Shown here in pieces: positions 11,586 through 22,482 of a stretch of 64,000 nt of DNA. A program made the position numbers and the translations under genes. This DNA comes from Hibiscus mutabilis. Lineage: Eukaryota; Streptophyta; Magnoliopsida; Malvales; Malvaceae. The notes below the pieces were generated by a model that was given only the letters and a program-made list of their open reading frames with translations, was not told the DNA's origin and made no database searches. Location: contig CM033738.1 of the NCBI GenBank assembly GCA_019671005.1, positions 17,448,202 to 17,512,201 of the forward strand. Reading direction: 5' to 3'. How positions within the stretch are numbered: the first letter of the stretch is position 1; every line of letters starts with the position of its first letter.

Positions 11586-12003
11586 TTTGTGACGATTCTT
11601 GACAAGAATTTTGGCCTTTTTGGGTGAAAAACTTGAAAATTAGGGAAAATTCGTCAAATTCAAATGACCGAATTTTGAGCTGAAAGTTTCATATCAGATC
11701 TACACCTTTGGAGGAGTCACCACATAAAATTTCATAATTTGTTGACATCGGGAACACCTCGAACGAAGTAGATCAAGTTGCTGCAAAATTCTAGGGTTTT
11801 CGGGGATTTTTCTAATTTTCTTTCATTCTTAGCCATTAGTTTTCACTTTTTTAGCTTTTATTGCTTCTTACACATCTTCTAACACCTTCTTGTTTCCTTG
11901 TGTTAGTAGGACTAAAAGTTGCATACTCTTCTTTCTCATTGCAACTAGGATGTTTTATTCTCTTGGTGTCTAACCTTTTCTTTGGATTCTTAAAGCAATT
12001 AGG

Positions 12004-12459
12004 ATGTTTTATTCTCTTTTCAACACTCGTTATCGTATACCAATAAATATTTTTCGGTCACGATGTAAGATACAAGGTAATATATGTTCTTTAATTATTG
12101 ATGGTGACAGTCGTGTAAACTTAGTGAGCAGCTTCATTGTTGATGCACTCGATCTACCATGCCAAGAACACCCTAAGCCGTATCATCTTCAAGGGTTTAA
12201 TAGCAGACTGGATATGAAGGTAACCGAACGTTGTTTAATCTCTTTTACTCTTGGAAGTTATTGTGATGATGTATGGTGTGACGTGGTTCCTATGGAAGTC
12301 ACCCACTTGCTATTAGGAAGACCTTGGAAAAATGATCATGGCGCTGTCCATCGAATCAATACAAATGGATACTCGGTTGTGCACCAAGGCCAGAAGCTCT
12401 CGTTTGCTACAATAGAGCCGGAAAAAGTAGATGAAGAAATAGCGAAAGCAAAAAAATAG
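12004..12459 (+). pseudogene. N1 protease-region remnant
   Basis: An open frame of 151 codons matches the protease part of element P. It has IIDGDSRVNLVS where P has IIDSGSCANVVS, followed by DALDLPCQEHPKPYHLQ and CDDVWCDVVPME, then LLLGRPWKND. The catalytic D-S-G triad has become D-G-D, so protease activity is unlikely. The frame lacks gag in front and RT behind. Confidence 0.8.
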
Positions 12460-13170
12460 TGTGAGAGAATAAAACGAAAAAGATTGGAAGCACAAAAGGC
12501 TGAATTAATTGACCACACAAAGGCAACCAACCATGAAGACATCCCAAAACCAGAAGGTACACATGATTCTCTTCGTACTTCTACTTCTAGCATTTGTGCA
12601 AATGTTGATATTAGAGAAGAACCATCTCCCAAACAAAATGATAGTGATAGTGAACACATTAGACAATATGACAATGCTTCTAATCCCTCACGTGAAGTAG
12701 TAGGTTCACTTGCTATAATCTCATCACCTCCTCACGAAGAAAGTAAGTGTAGTTAGCCCTTCATTTGATTCTTGTCCTATCATTTCGTTAGAAACACTTT
12801 CTCCTCTATAGAAATTGTACATTGATGATAAATTTTGTGAGAGGGATATGGGATGTAAGATACAAAAGACTGAGAGTAAAGAGGCCGAGAGTGAAAAAGT
12901 CAAATTAATGGCCCAAATTTGGTGAGTGAAAATACATATGAGGTAAAAGTCATACAAAGCCCAAAAGAAAAAGACAAGAAAAAGAACGCGGCGAGTGATT
13001 TTGTTTTGATTAATCCTTACCAATGTTCGAGTAGTGCTGTCTTATTTTTTTAGGATTTTGTTGAAGCATTGAGAGGAGCTCAATTAGATCGCTCCACATA
13101 CAACAAAGAAGCCTTTTCAATTGAAGTTGATGATTGTTTTCTCATTGCCGATTTAGATTCGAGGACGAAT
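12460..13170 (+). pseudogene. N1 mosaic tail: pol linker, RNase H and integrase-end scraps
   Basis: After charged linker sequence the region shares with N2 (62523-63084) the motif DNASNPS and a block at 13015-13190. There a short RT-linker piece is joined to an RNase H scrap (LRGAQLD, STYNKEAF) and then to the integrase end (TNPFEEWGNDTC). The joins look like old deletions inside pol and are the same in N1 and N2, pointing to one founder. Stops separate the pieces. Confidence 0.7.
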
Positions 13171-13190
13171 CCTTTTGAGGAGTGGGGGAA
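13171..13190 (+). other. N1 polypurine tract
   Basis: The bases ccttttgaggagtgggggaa precede the 3' LTR directly and recur before the LTRs at 63085 and, reversed, 56251. Confidence 0.8.
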
Positions 13191-14404
13191 TGATACATGC
13201 ATGAGCGAGGTCAAATTACTAATATTGGACAAGAAGCTGAATTTGTTCGATGCAAACAATAAAAGCCAAAATAGTGCACACATATGAGGTCAAAAACGAT
13301 GCATCTTGGACAAGAAATTGAATCTGTTTGTAAAGTCTGGAAAGTCAGCCAACTTGCGACGAGTTTTTGGATGGAATTCGAGCATTTCTGAGTCAAGTTG
13401 TCTTCTAACAAATTGTCCGTCATTCAGTTTAATTTCCAACACATTTTGAAATGCGTCAATCGGACATCAGGAACTCAAGACACGTCCAATTTACTGAAGA
13501 CTGCGCATGTAGAAAACTGGATACGGGATTATTACGAGATTTTGTAAAATTTAGCCCAAAAGCTAACATATAAGGCTTTGGACGAATTAAACTTAGCCCA
13601 ATATATTTATTATCATTTAAATTGATGTTTTTGGGGTTTTATATACTTTAGGAACCAGCCACCCAGCCCTTATCAGCTTATCACTTGCCTTATCACCCTA
13701 TTCTTTGCCACACAAGCACAAGGAGTTTAAAGGCTGTTGTTTTTTTATTATTTTTAATTAGATTAGGTTTTCCTTGTTTTAGTAGAAGTTAAATTACTTT
13801 GTCTATCCTTCACCTATAAAAGGATGAAGCCTCCATCATTGTAAGGGAGATTTTCTTTGATTTATGAAATATTTAGTAAGTTTGTTTTTGCAAGTGCTGA
13901 TTACTTGTGCCTTCGAAGTCTTCTTCAACATAAGTTCGACGGGTTCTTGTGAGGGAGAGCATCTTCACGCTCTTGCTTTCCTAGATAATCGCGTCTAGGA
14001 GGGTGGGTTAGAGCTGCTTGAGGTTGCTTGCTTAGATAATTGCGTCTAAGAGGGTGTCGAGGACAAAACAACATCAACAATTCGCAAGCCATCTTCATCT
14101 TCAACCTTCACACCATCTTCCATAATTCCATAAACAAAGATGGAATTTTCAGATTTGTTTTACTTATCTCTTTCTCAATCTTTTTTAATCTTTTTTTATA
14201 TTCTTATTTCTTATCATATAATCCTTCATCTTGTCTTTCTTTCTTTAAATTTCCAGCCTTGAATTTGAAAATTTCAAGAAAATCCCTTCTCATTTCTATG
14301 GAATTTTCAGATCTACCCAAACTTCCTTGATTGAGTCTAGAGCTCCTAGTTCTTGCAACAACTTGATTGAAGGCTTCCAAATCCAAGATTATGCTACTCT
14401 ATCA
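13191..14404 (+). repeat. N1 3' LTR
   Basis: It is nearly colinear with the 5' LTR and ends CTCTATCA. The reading frame of the mosaic tail runs across the tract into the LTR and ends at 13287. A TATAAAAG box is at 13815 and the twin hairpins at 13980-14050. Confidence 0.92.
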
Positions 14405-14409
14405 CGAAG
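14405..14409 (+). repeat. N1 target site duplication, right
   Basis: CGAAG matches 10366-10370 exactly and sets the right end of N1. Confidence 0.9.
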
Positions 14410-15002
14410 AGTGAAGGGACGACCAATTCTCCTCACTCAAGACCTCTGCACAACCTCTCATTATCTTCAGTGGCTCTCCACCGACATCATAATGGGTGAA
14501 CAATTACAAACTGTATTAACCATTACCTTCATACCCAACTCTACCTCCATCTCCATCTCCTGTTCATTGTCTAATGTTTTGGACATCAACAAAATTTATC
14601 ATCGGTTGAATTTATTAAACTAATAAGGCTTGAGTAAAACAAAGAGGACCCCAAAACCCTCAAAAGTAACAATTACAAAGAAAATCAAAAAGCAAAAGTA
14701 AACAAAAGTCTCCTTGATGTGTTGAACCCAAGAGGGAGTTCAACCGAAAAAACCTTCCACCAAACTCAGCAAGGGGAACAAAGAAAAACTGTCGTGGAAG
14801 AGAAAAATGGGAAAATGCCACAACAATGAAAGAAACATAAGTCCCACGAAGACGCAGAGGACCCAAGCAAGAGACTAAGGAGGGAATATTGTCCGGATAA
14901 TGAATATTTTTTGAAAAAAGATATTTATTTTACAAATAAACTTTTAATTATTAATAAATATTATGATTTTATGCTTGCGGATGAGTAAGAAAATTATTTA
15001 TA
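14410..15002. other. Unassigned DNA between N1 and the copia element
   Basis: The first part probably continues the LTR fragment of 10044-10370. Bases 14620-14880 have no recognisable domain on either strand. I see no supported gene. Confidence 0.4.
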
Positions 15003-15238
15003 TGTTATTAATATCTTTATTTATGGTGGATATCCACATTATTAAATGAGACTTTAATGTACTTTATTATTAGGGTTTAATACCCATTGGAATTAGGGTT
15101 TCCATCTTATTCTTATAAATATAGAGTTTGGAGAAATCACTGTACACTCTACATTGAGAATATAATACAAGTCTCTCTCTTTGTCTCTCACCTTTATTCT
15201 TGTTTATCTCTCTTGTTCTTTTTTATTTTATTCACAAT
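15003..15238 (+). repeat. Copia 5' LTR
   Basis: The start is fixed by the match to 20220-20275. The end is inferred near ttcaca, before tatgttatcaacacgatc, which resembles the primer region of some plant copia elements. The right edge is approximate because the 3' LTR is truncated. Confidence 0.6.
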
Positions 15239-17300
15239 ATGTTATCAACACGATCTCTCTCAATTACCATGGTTCTTGTCAAGCGATGTTCATTCCAAAG
15301 GTTACACCAATCAGGTCCCCACCATTCAAATTCCAAAGAGGTTACTGGAAATAATTCTATTCTTTGGGTGAATAGAAGATAAGCTCTTCTCCCTGAATTT
15401 TTTTCATTTACTAATTTCCTTTCCCTTATCTTTTAACTTGTTTTTTTTTCTAAAAAATATGGTGGCTCAGTATACTATCCCGATAACGCTAATTTATGGT
15501 GAAATAACAAGCCATGATTGAGGGTGATAAAGTTTTGAATTGAAATTGGGCGATGATGTCTTATTGTGCACAACTTAGAGAAATCCCTCACGATAAGCCA
15601 ATGATAATCGAGTGTGATACAATCATTCTCAAGCTCCAAAAAATGAAGGTTAGGCTCACGTAAATTGTGATCATAAATATCAAAGGTAAAAGCATTGATT
15701 TTTATGGGTTGACATAAAAAATATTAAGTTTATGTTTATTCGATTAGATTTGTTCTAAAGTCTATATTTACATGAAAACAATAATTATTTTGCATCGAAA
15801 AACACAACTATAAACTTGTTCCAAGTTCATGTGAAAAAATTCATTTTGACAAGAATTTTTATAGGAGGCGTTCCCTAAAATGAATGCAAGCATGATGTTT
15901 ATTCCATGCAATTATTGGATTTGTTTCATTCCATGAAGTTAATGCAAACATGATAATTCACTCTATGGTTAGTGAATAAAACTAAGCTATGTGAATACTT
16001 CAAATTAAATTGAAATTTTGTGGTTAGAGTATCACTGATGAGGATATGTTAGAAAAACATGCTTCACCTTTCACGAAAACAATGTTGTCCTACATATACA
16101 ATATCGTGAAAAAGGTTTTAAAGACCTATTGGCTCCTCTCCATTCCTTGAAGTGAATGTGACATTTTATAGCAGAAAGAAAAAATGTTACATTAGCAATT
16201 GTGGTCACGATTGAGGCCATGAGCATAGACATGAACAAGATGATCATTTTAAGAATAATTATACCCACCACAAGTGGATTATAAGGATGAAAAGAGTGCT
16301 AGAGATCGTATTAAAATTTTTATGTTATCATTGTCATATTATAGACCATTGATCTCGTACTTGTCAAACGCTGAAGCATTATAGACCTTTATCCACAATC
16401 ATGAATGACACAAGAAAGAAAATATAAACAAATTTTTTTTACAAAAATAATTATGGCGTTGCTGGTATAACTCACTTGGATGTTGTTGATTTCCTCATAA
16501 CCCCTGAAGAGAATAATTTGCCTTTTTATTTTATTTCCTTATAACTTCTAAAAGGAATAATTGATCTTTTAATTTATTTTTCTTTATGTTAATTTGTTTT
16601 GCATATTATTTATTCATGTTTAATATTATATATATTTAAATATTTTAAAACATTATTATCCTTTGAAGAATACGATTACTTCCGGAATAAAATATGCAAT
16701 AAATTGTGACAATTGATGCTTAGCAGACAGTGCAAGCACTCATACTATACTTAAGCATAAGAAATATTTTCCCATTTAAATGCAAGAGAAAAATTTGAGT
16801 ACTATATCTCAAACTACTAAAATATCAATGTTTCGAAAGAGTTATAAATTCTTGGGACATTATCTTTGATAGATAATTGATTTGATATGTGCTATATTCA
16901 ATATTTTTTATTCATCGAAGTGAATGAAACAAAGCACATATTGAAAGGTGCATAATTATGCATATTTTCCCATTTAAAATACAAGGGAATAATGTAAGCA
17001 CTATATCTAGAAATACTAATATCATAGAAGGATCCAGAAGAGAAATTATGTTATTGCCAAGAAGAACTCAATTCCATATTCACATTGCGTTATACTCGTT
17101 AAAGTCTCAAAGAGGCTTTATTGAATTTTAAATATATGCATAGAAATAGATATTATATTGAGACTATTAGTCAATGGGATGTTGACTATCTCCATATTAC
17201 GAGTATAACCTAAGGCAATAAGAAAATTTTAGCAACATGCATTGTCATCCAGATTGTACTACAAAAGAATTAGTACAAATTGAAGCTCATGCTATTGTAA
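15239..17300 (+). pseudogene. Copia gag and protease remnant
   Basis: Coding is badly decayed. At 16323-16364 one frame reads C-Y-H-C, four residues, H, four residues (one a stop) and C, a CX2CX4HX4C zinc knuckle of gag. Around 16720-16760 another frame reads CLADSASTHTIL, which resembles the active site of copia proteases (typically ADSATTHTIL). No long frame survives. Confidence 0.6.
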
Positions 17301-17980
17301 ACCAGAAGTTTACTAATAACTTTATTATTTGGCATGACCGGTTAGGCCATCCCGGTTCAATTATGATGAGAAAACTTATTGACACTTCATGTGGTCATTC
17401 ATTGAAGAACTGACAAATTCTTCAAAGTAAAATTTTTCATGTGATGCTTGCTCTCAAGGAAAACTAATTATTCGACCATCATCATCTAAGATAAATTATG
17501 AATCTTTTAATTTTCTGGAACATATACGGGGTGATATATGTGGGCCCATACACCCTTCTTACAAACCATCTAGATATTTTATGATTTTAATCGATGCATC
17601 AACTAGATGGTCATACGTAATATAGTTATCAATCCGCAACTTGGTGTTCGCGAGGTTACTTGCTTAGTTGATAAATTTGCAAGCACATATTCTAGATTCC
17701 CTTATAAAGGTAGTTCGTCTTGATAATGCTGATGAATTTACTTATAAGGTTTTTGATGTTTTTTGCATGTCAATTGAAATAAGTGTTGAACATCATGTAG
17801 CTCATGTTCCTACACAAAATGGTCTTGCAGAATCATTTATTAAACGAATACAATTAATTGCAAGATCATTATTATTTGGGGACATGCCATTTTACATGTA
17901 GAATCACTAATTCACACTAGGCCAACAGATTATCATAAGTTCTCCCCCATTAAAAATGGTTTTTGGTTAGGAACCAAATA
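17301..17980 (+). pseudogene. Copia integrase remnant
   Basis: The frame near 17325 has WHDRLGHPG, the pre-integrase zinc region. Near 17580 FMILIDASTRWS gives the first catalytic Asp. The 77-codon frame 17668-17901 has VRLDNADEFT (second Asp) and PTQNGLAESFIKRIQ (catalytic Glu). Frameshifts divide the domain. Confidence 0.85.
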
Positions 17981-18006
17981 TTTCCCATCTTAAAATTTTT
18001 GGGTGT

Positions 18007-18880
18007 GTGGTACATGTTCTAATTGCTCCACCACAACGCACAAAGATGGGTCTTCAAAGGAGGTTGGGAATATATGTCAAATTTGAATATCCCTCGATAA
18101 TTAAATATCTCAAGCTTTATATAGGGAATTTATTTACAACTCCATTTGTTGACAGTCATTTTAATGAGTCAGTTTTTCCAATATTAGGGAAAGAAAATAC
18201 ACAGCTGGAAAAAGAAATAAGTTGAAATGAATTATCATTCTCTCTTTTTGATCCACATACTCAACAATGTGAACTTGGAGTTCAAAGGATAAGTCATTTA
18301 CAAAACTAAGCAAATCAATTGCAGGTGCTTTTGTTTACCCTAAAAGAGTGACTAAGTCACATATACTAGCTATGAACGCTTTGATTAAAATTGATGTTCC
18401 GGAAGGACAAACTGTAGTTGCTAATGAGTCTAACTCATGCCTAAAGCGTGATAGACAAGTAGGTTCTAAAGATAAAAATCCTCGAAAAAGAAAAAGAGCT
18501 ATATCTTATGATGGTTCGATCGAGGAATCAACAAATTATGAAAATCTCTAAAAGAGATTAAAAGGTCTCCAATAGAGACATTATACATGACTTAGGTACC
18601 TGATAATAAAGAGATCTCAATAAAGGATGTCATGTTTGGTAATAAGTGGAAATGAAATCAAATTGACGTCAATAATACATTTGCATGCAGTATAGGACTA
18701 AAGATTTTAGATGATGATGTGGGTCATGAATCATTGTCAATTGGACAATGTAAATAAAGAAATGATTGGCCAAAAGGGAAAGAGCCAATTGAAGCAGAAC
18801 TAAAATCTTTTTCAAAAATAGAAGTATTTGGGCCTATAGTTTGTACATCGAGAGGTGTAAAGCCCGTGGATACAAATGAG
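18007..18880 (+). pseudogene. Copia integrase C-terminus and linker to RT
   Basis: The frame 18007-18225 reads RTKMGLQRRLGIYVKFEYPS, the typical C-terminal integrase stretch of copia elements. A lysine- and arginine-rich linker frame follows (18348-18551). Confidence 0.65.
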
Positions 18881-19430
18881 TCTTTGTGAGCAAGAGAAAT
18901 AAAAAAGGAAATCGTGAGATATAATACTCGCTTGATTGCACAAGAATTCTCACAAATACCTAGAATCGATTATGAGAAAACATACTCCTCAGTGGTGGAT
19001 GCAACTAGTTTTAGATTTTTTATGTCTGGTAATAAAAGAAAAAAACTTACTTTCTGCCTAATAAATGTTGGTACAACTTATTTGTTTAGGCCTCTTGATA
19101 ATAACATTTACATGAAACTTTTAGAAGGATTTAGACTGCCAGAAGTAGTTAATAAAAGTTCTTGAAAACATTATTCAATCAAATTGAACATATCTCTTTA
19201 GGGATTAAAACAATTTTGGTGCATGTTGTATAATCGCCTTAGTGAATACTTATTAGCAGAAGGCTATAAGAATGATTCAATTTCCCCGAGCAATTTTATT
19301 AATAGGTTTAGCTCTGGATTTGTTATTGTTGTTGTGTATGTTGATGATTTGAATATCATTGGAACTCATGAAAAGATTCCCCTGACAATGAAATCTTTGT
19401 GCATCAATCGACATACATAGGAAAATATTT
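18881..19430 (+). pseudogene. Copia reverse transcriptase remnant
   Basis: The frame 18914-19165 begins RYNTRLIAQEFSQIPRIDYE and contains DNNIYMKLLEGF. The frame 19223-19420 has VVVYVDDLNIIG with the YVDD catalytic box. A stop and a frameshift lie between them. Confidence 0.85.
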
Positions 19431-19965
19431 AAAGAGACTTTACATGCATAACGCACATCCATTGAGCACCTATATGGTTGCCAGGCCGCTTAATGTAAAA
19501 AAAAGATTCATTCCACCCTCGAGAAATGGGTGAGCATATTCTTGGTCCAAAAACACTATATCTTAATTGATCTGAAATCTTAGCTGGTCCAAAAGTATTA
19601 TCTAAGTGCTACGAGACTATTACTTTTAGATCTTTCAAAACTTGATGCCTCTTCAATCATGTAAATAATTGTTATGCACGAGGAAAAGCCGAAAAATGTG
19701 TTTGGCTAAACATATCCAAAAGATATGTAAATCTCTTTCACAAGATAATATGAAAGCTATCTTGTGCGGAGATAATGCAAAATTTATTTCTGAATCGAAA
19801 GGTGAATACATCAAATGTGACAAAGCGAAACATATTTCTTCTAAGTTTTATCCCTTATGATCTTCAAAAGAATAGTATTCGATAAATCCTTTCAAGCAAT
19901 AATTTGGACGATTTATCCACTAGTGCATACCCTACTTCAATGTTTGAAAATTGTATTAAAGATTG
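19431..19965 (+). pseudogene. Copia RNase H remnant
   Basis: The frame 19669-19860 includes CGDNAKFISESKGEYIKCDK and AKHISSKF, the end of the copia RNase H domain. The front half is scrambled by indels. Confidence 0.65.
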
Positions 19966-20207
19966 AATTGTAAAGATTCAAAGATCTTATGTGATGTTTT
20001 CATGAGGGGGAGTAAATACGCATTGCAATATTTTTCCCTTAACCGAGGTTTTGTCTCAATGGGTTTTCCTAGTAAGGTTTTTAATGAGGCAACATGTTAT
20101 GCGTATCAAAGATGTGTGTATTATTTTTCCTTCACTAAGAAAAATGTTCCCCACAAGGTTTTTTTATCTTAGTAAGGTTTTAACGAGGCACATTATCTTC
20201 ATAGATA

Positions 20208-20275
20208 TCCAAGGAGGAGTGTTATGAATATCTTTATTTATGGTGGATATCCATATTATTAAATGAGACTTTAAT
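20208..20275 (+). repeat. Copia polypurine tract and truncated 3' LTR
   Basis: The tract ccaaggaggag precedes TGTTATGAATATC at 20220. Fifty-six bases match the 5' LTR start, then the M LTR begins at 20276. The bases ttaat (20271-20275) would be one target duplication of the M element; its partner is not in the window. Confidence 0.75.
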
Positions 20276-20920
20276 TGATGCACGCGCACTCTTGTGTTGT
20301 TGGTGAAGAATGCTGGCTTGATTGTTTCCCTATCATTAGAAATAAGTAAGTAATCCTTGTAATGCAAGTAGGATGCAAAAGAATGTTTAAGGGTGGTAGA
20401 TATAATGGACGTAAGGTAAGCTTAGAAATGATGAAGTATGAAGAAAGAAGATATAAGGAAGTGTGGGTTGTTTTGGTGAAGGTTATGGGATGATGATGAA
20501 GATGGTGTAAGGAAGATGATGAAGGTGATGAAAGGAAGATAGTATGAACAAAGAACAAGGAAGAACTTATGCCATAGAAAGCATAAACCCAGACCTTATA
20601 AGTTCAATGCTCGGGTGGTAACAAGGACTTGGACCCACTAGTTAGAGAACTAGGAACCACAAGTATCAAGATGGAAGGATGATGCCACAAGCACAAAGGC
20701 TTGATAAGTTGATAAAGTTCAATAAAGAACAATTTAGAGAGAAATTCTCACAAAGTAATTGTATTGAAATAAATGAGATGAGATTTTTACAAATGCCAAA
20801 TGATTGGCTTTATGTAGGGAAAAAAAAGGTGTGGCCGAATGGGCACTTGACTTTTCGGCTAGGTGTGAACAAGGTTCTTCTGGCTTGACTTCTAGATTTG
20901 GTGGTGGCATGCTCACATCG
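20276..20920 (-). repeat. M 3' LTR (short U3 form)
   Basis: It starts tgatgcacgc in plus orientation and matches 58264 onward and 37460 onward in its first part. It ends at the purine-rich edge near 20920 (catgctcacatcg). After ggtgtggccgaa its U3 differs from the other M LTRs and lacks their AGCT-rich array. A sense-strand hairpin (AACTAG-CTCT... closing with CTAGTT on the plus strand at 20638-20653) sits in the leader. Confidence 0.7.
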
Positions 20921-20929
20921 TCCACCATT

Positions 20930-22223
20930 ATTTTAAGCTATTTGTCCTCAAATCAGCAATGTCTTCAAATGGGTAAAGATCTAAAACATTAAATGTTGCA
21001 CTCACGCTGTATTCTTCGGGCATATTCAATTTGTAGGCATTTTCGTTTACTTTCTCAACCACTTGAAAATGACCATATCCTCTCTGTAACAACTTAGATT
21101 TCCTTTGAATTGGAAACCTTTCCTTTCTGAAATGAACCCAAACCCAATTAGCTACTTCAAAAGTAATCTGTTTGCATCATTTGTTGGTTTGCTGCTCGTA
21201 TTGTCTGGTTCTTCTCTTAATGTTCTCTCGGACTTGTTGATGAAGCTTCTTCACAAACTCCGCCTCGTTCTTTCCATCTTTGTTTACAACTTGCTCGTAA
21301 GTTAGGGGTAGGATATCCATAGGAGTTAAGGGGTTGAATCCATACACAACTTCGAATGGTGAACATTTTGTTGCGGAATGAACAAGTCAGTTGTAAGCAA
21401 ACTCCATGTATGGAAAACATTCCTCCCATATCTTGATATTCTTCTAAATGATAAACCTCAATAGTATGGATAACACTCGGTTTACAACTTTTGTTTGGCC
21501 GTCAATTTGTGGATGGCAAGTTGCAAAGATTAGCAACTTTGTCCCTATCTTTCCCCTAAGAGTTCTCCAAAAGTGACTCAAAAACTTGACATCTCGGTCT
21601 GAAACAATAGTTCTCAGAATTCCATGAAGTCTCACCATTTCTTTGAAAAATAGGTTGGCCACATGTGTTGCATCATCCTTCTTATGGCATGGTATGAAAT
21701 AAGCCATCTTGGAGTATCTGTCCACAACCACAAAGATTGAGTCTCTTCCGTTCTTTGTTCTTGGAAGTTCTAGCACAAAATCTATTGAGATATCTACCCA
21801 TGGCTCGTTTGGAATAGGTAAATGCATGTACATTCCATGGGTCATGACCTTTGACTTAGCCTTCTTGTAAATGATACATCTCTCAGAAATCCTTTTGACG
21901 TCTATTTTCATCTTTGGCAAAAAAAGATGTTCTTTCAAGGTGCTTAATGTCTTGCTCACCTCAAAGTGTCCCATAAGTTCGCCTTCATGTGCCTCTTTAA
22001 CCAAGACTTCCTGTATGGATCCTTGAGGAATGCATATCATACCTTTATTAAAGAGATATCCATCATGCTTGTAATATTTCCCATCTGTATCCTTATCGCA
22101 TAACTTATACCTTTCTCCAAAGTCAAGATCAGTGGCATAAAGGTCTTTAATGAAAGCAAATCCAAGTAATTTTGAATCCAAAGAGTTGAGAAGTATGTAC
22201 CTTCTTGATAATGCATGTGCCAC
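20930..22223 (-). pseudogene. M integrase with damaged catalytic and zinc residues
   Basis: The 259-codon frame 22223-21444 begins at the RNase H end and covers the integrase zinc domain and core. The zinc domain has HEGELMGHFEV but reads ERCIIYKKAK, with Tyr for the second Cys. In the core, SIDFVLELPRT and VSDRDVKF keep the two Asp residues. The third catalytic residue is lost: DGQTKVVNRV has Lys where relatives have Glu. The C-terminal part (21444-20930) is broken by frameshifts. Both changes fit single transitions in a dead copy. Confidence 0.85.
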
Positions 22224-22482
22224 ATTGTTGTCTTTAACTTTCTAATAATAGATGCCATAAGGGAATGATTCAAGAAACTCCACCCACCTGGCATGTCGTT
22301 TGTTCAACTTGTGTTGGCCCTTGATATGCTTTAAAGCCTCATGATCTGTATAGATGAAAAATTTCTTGGGCTATAGATAATGCTGTCACGTTTCAAGTAC
22401 ACGAATGAGGGCATACATCTCCTTGTCATAGGTTGGATAGTTTAGTGAGGCACTGTTGAGTTTCTCACTAAAGTATGCTATG
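22224..22482 (-). pseudogene. M RNase H end, interrupted
   Basis: Minus-strand translation gives [12 protein letters not shown], then [17 protein letters not shown] and [12 protein letters not shown] segments of gypsy RNase H, with stops. The domain is cut at 22482 by the next LTR. Confidence 0.7.

Larger units (their letters stand above)
10371..14404 (+). mobile_element. N1: complete short non-autonomous LTR element of the CRM-like N family
   Basis: Two LTRs of 1203 and 1214 bp flank a 1617-bp internal part, with primer site, polypurine tract and a perfect 5-bp target duplication. RT, RNase H and integrase are absent; only a protease remnant and a mosaic pol tail remain. The LTRs share their R and U5 parts with element P (40013-56251), which could supply proteins in trans. 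This is the layout of a non-autonomous derivative. Confidence 0.92.
15003..20275 (+). mobile_element. Decayed Ty1-copia element
   Basis: The domain order zinc knuckle, protease, integrase, RT, RNase H identifies Ty1-copia. The 5' LTR start (tgttattaatatcttta) recurs at 20220 (tgttatgaatatcttta) after a polypurine tract. The 3' LTR is cut after 56 bp by the M element at 20276. Many stops and frameshifts show an old insertion. Confidence 0.85.
20276..22482 (-). mobile_element. M element, 3' half (gypsy, CRM-like)
   Basis: The minus strand carries the RNase H end, integrase and a 3' LTR, inserted into the copia 3' LTR. The right side is cut at 22482 by a Tekay-type LTR. It may be the 3' end of the copy whose 5' end lies at 36793-38935, but their U3 regions differ, so this is uncertain. 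Confidence 0.75.

Noticed and set aside
11576..11590. Possible tRNA genes near tggtatcag motifs
   Set aside because: These are primer sites only; no cloverleaf can be folded around them.
14660..14866. 68-codon minus frame resembling a small hydrophobic protein
   Set aside because: No start context, homology or repeats support it; it is probably chance.
15087..15371. Open frames over the copia LTR and primer region
   Set aside because: They read through non-coding LTR and leader sequence.
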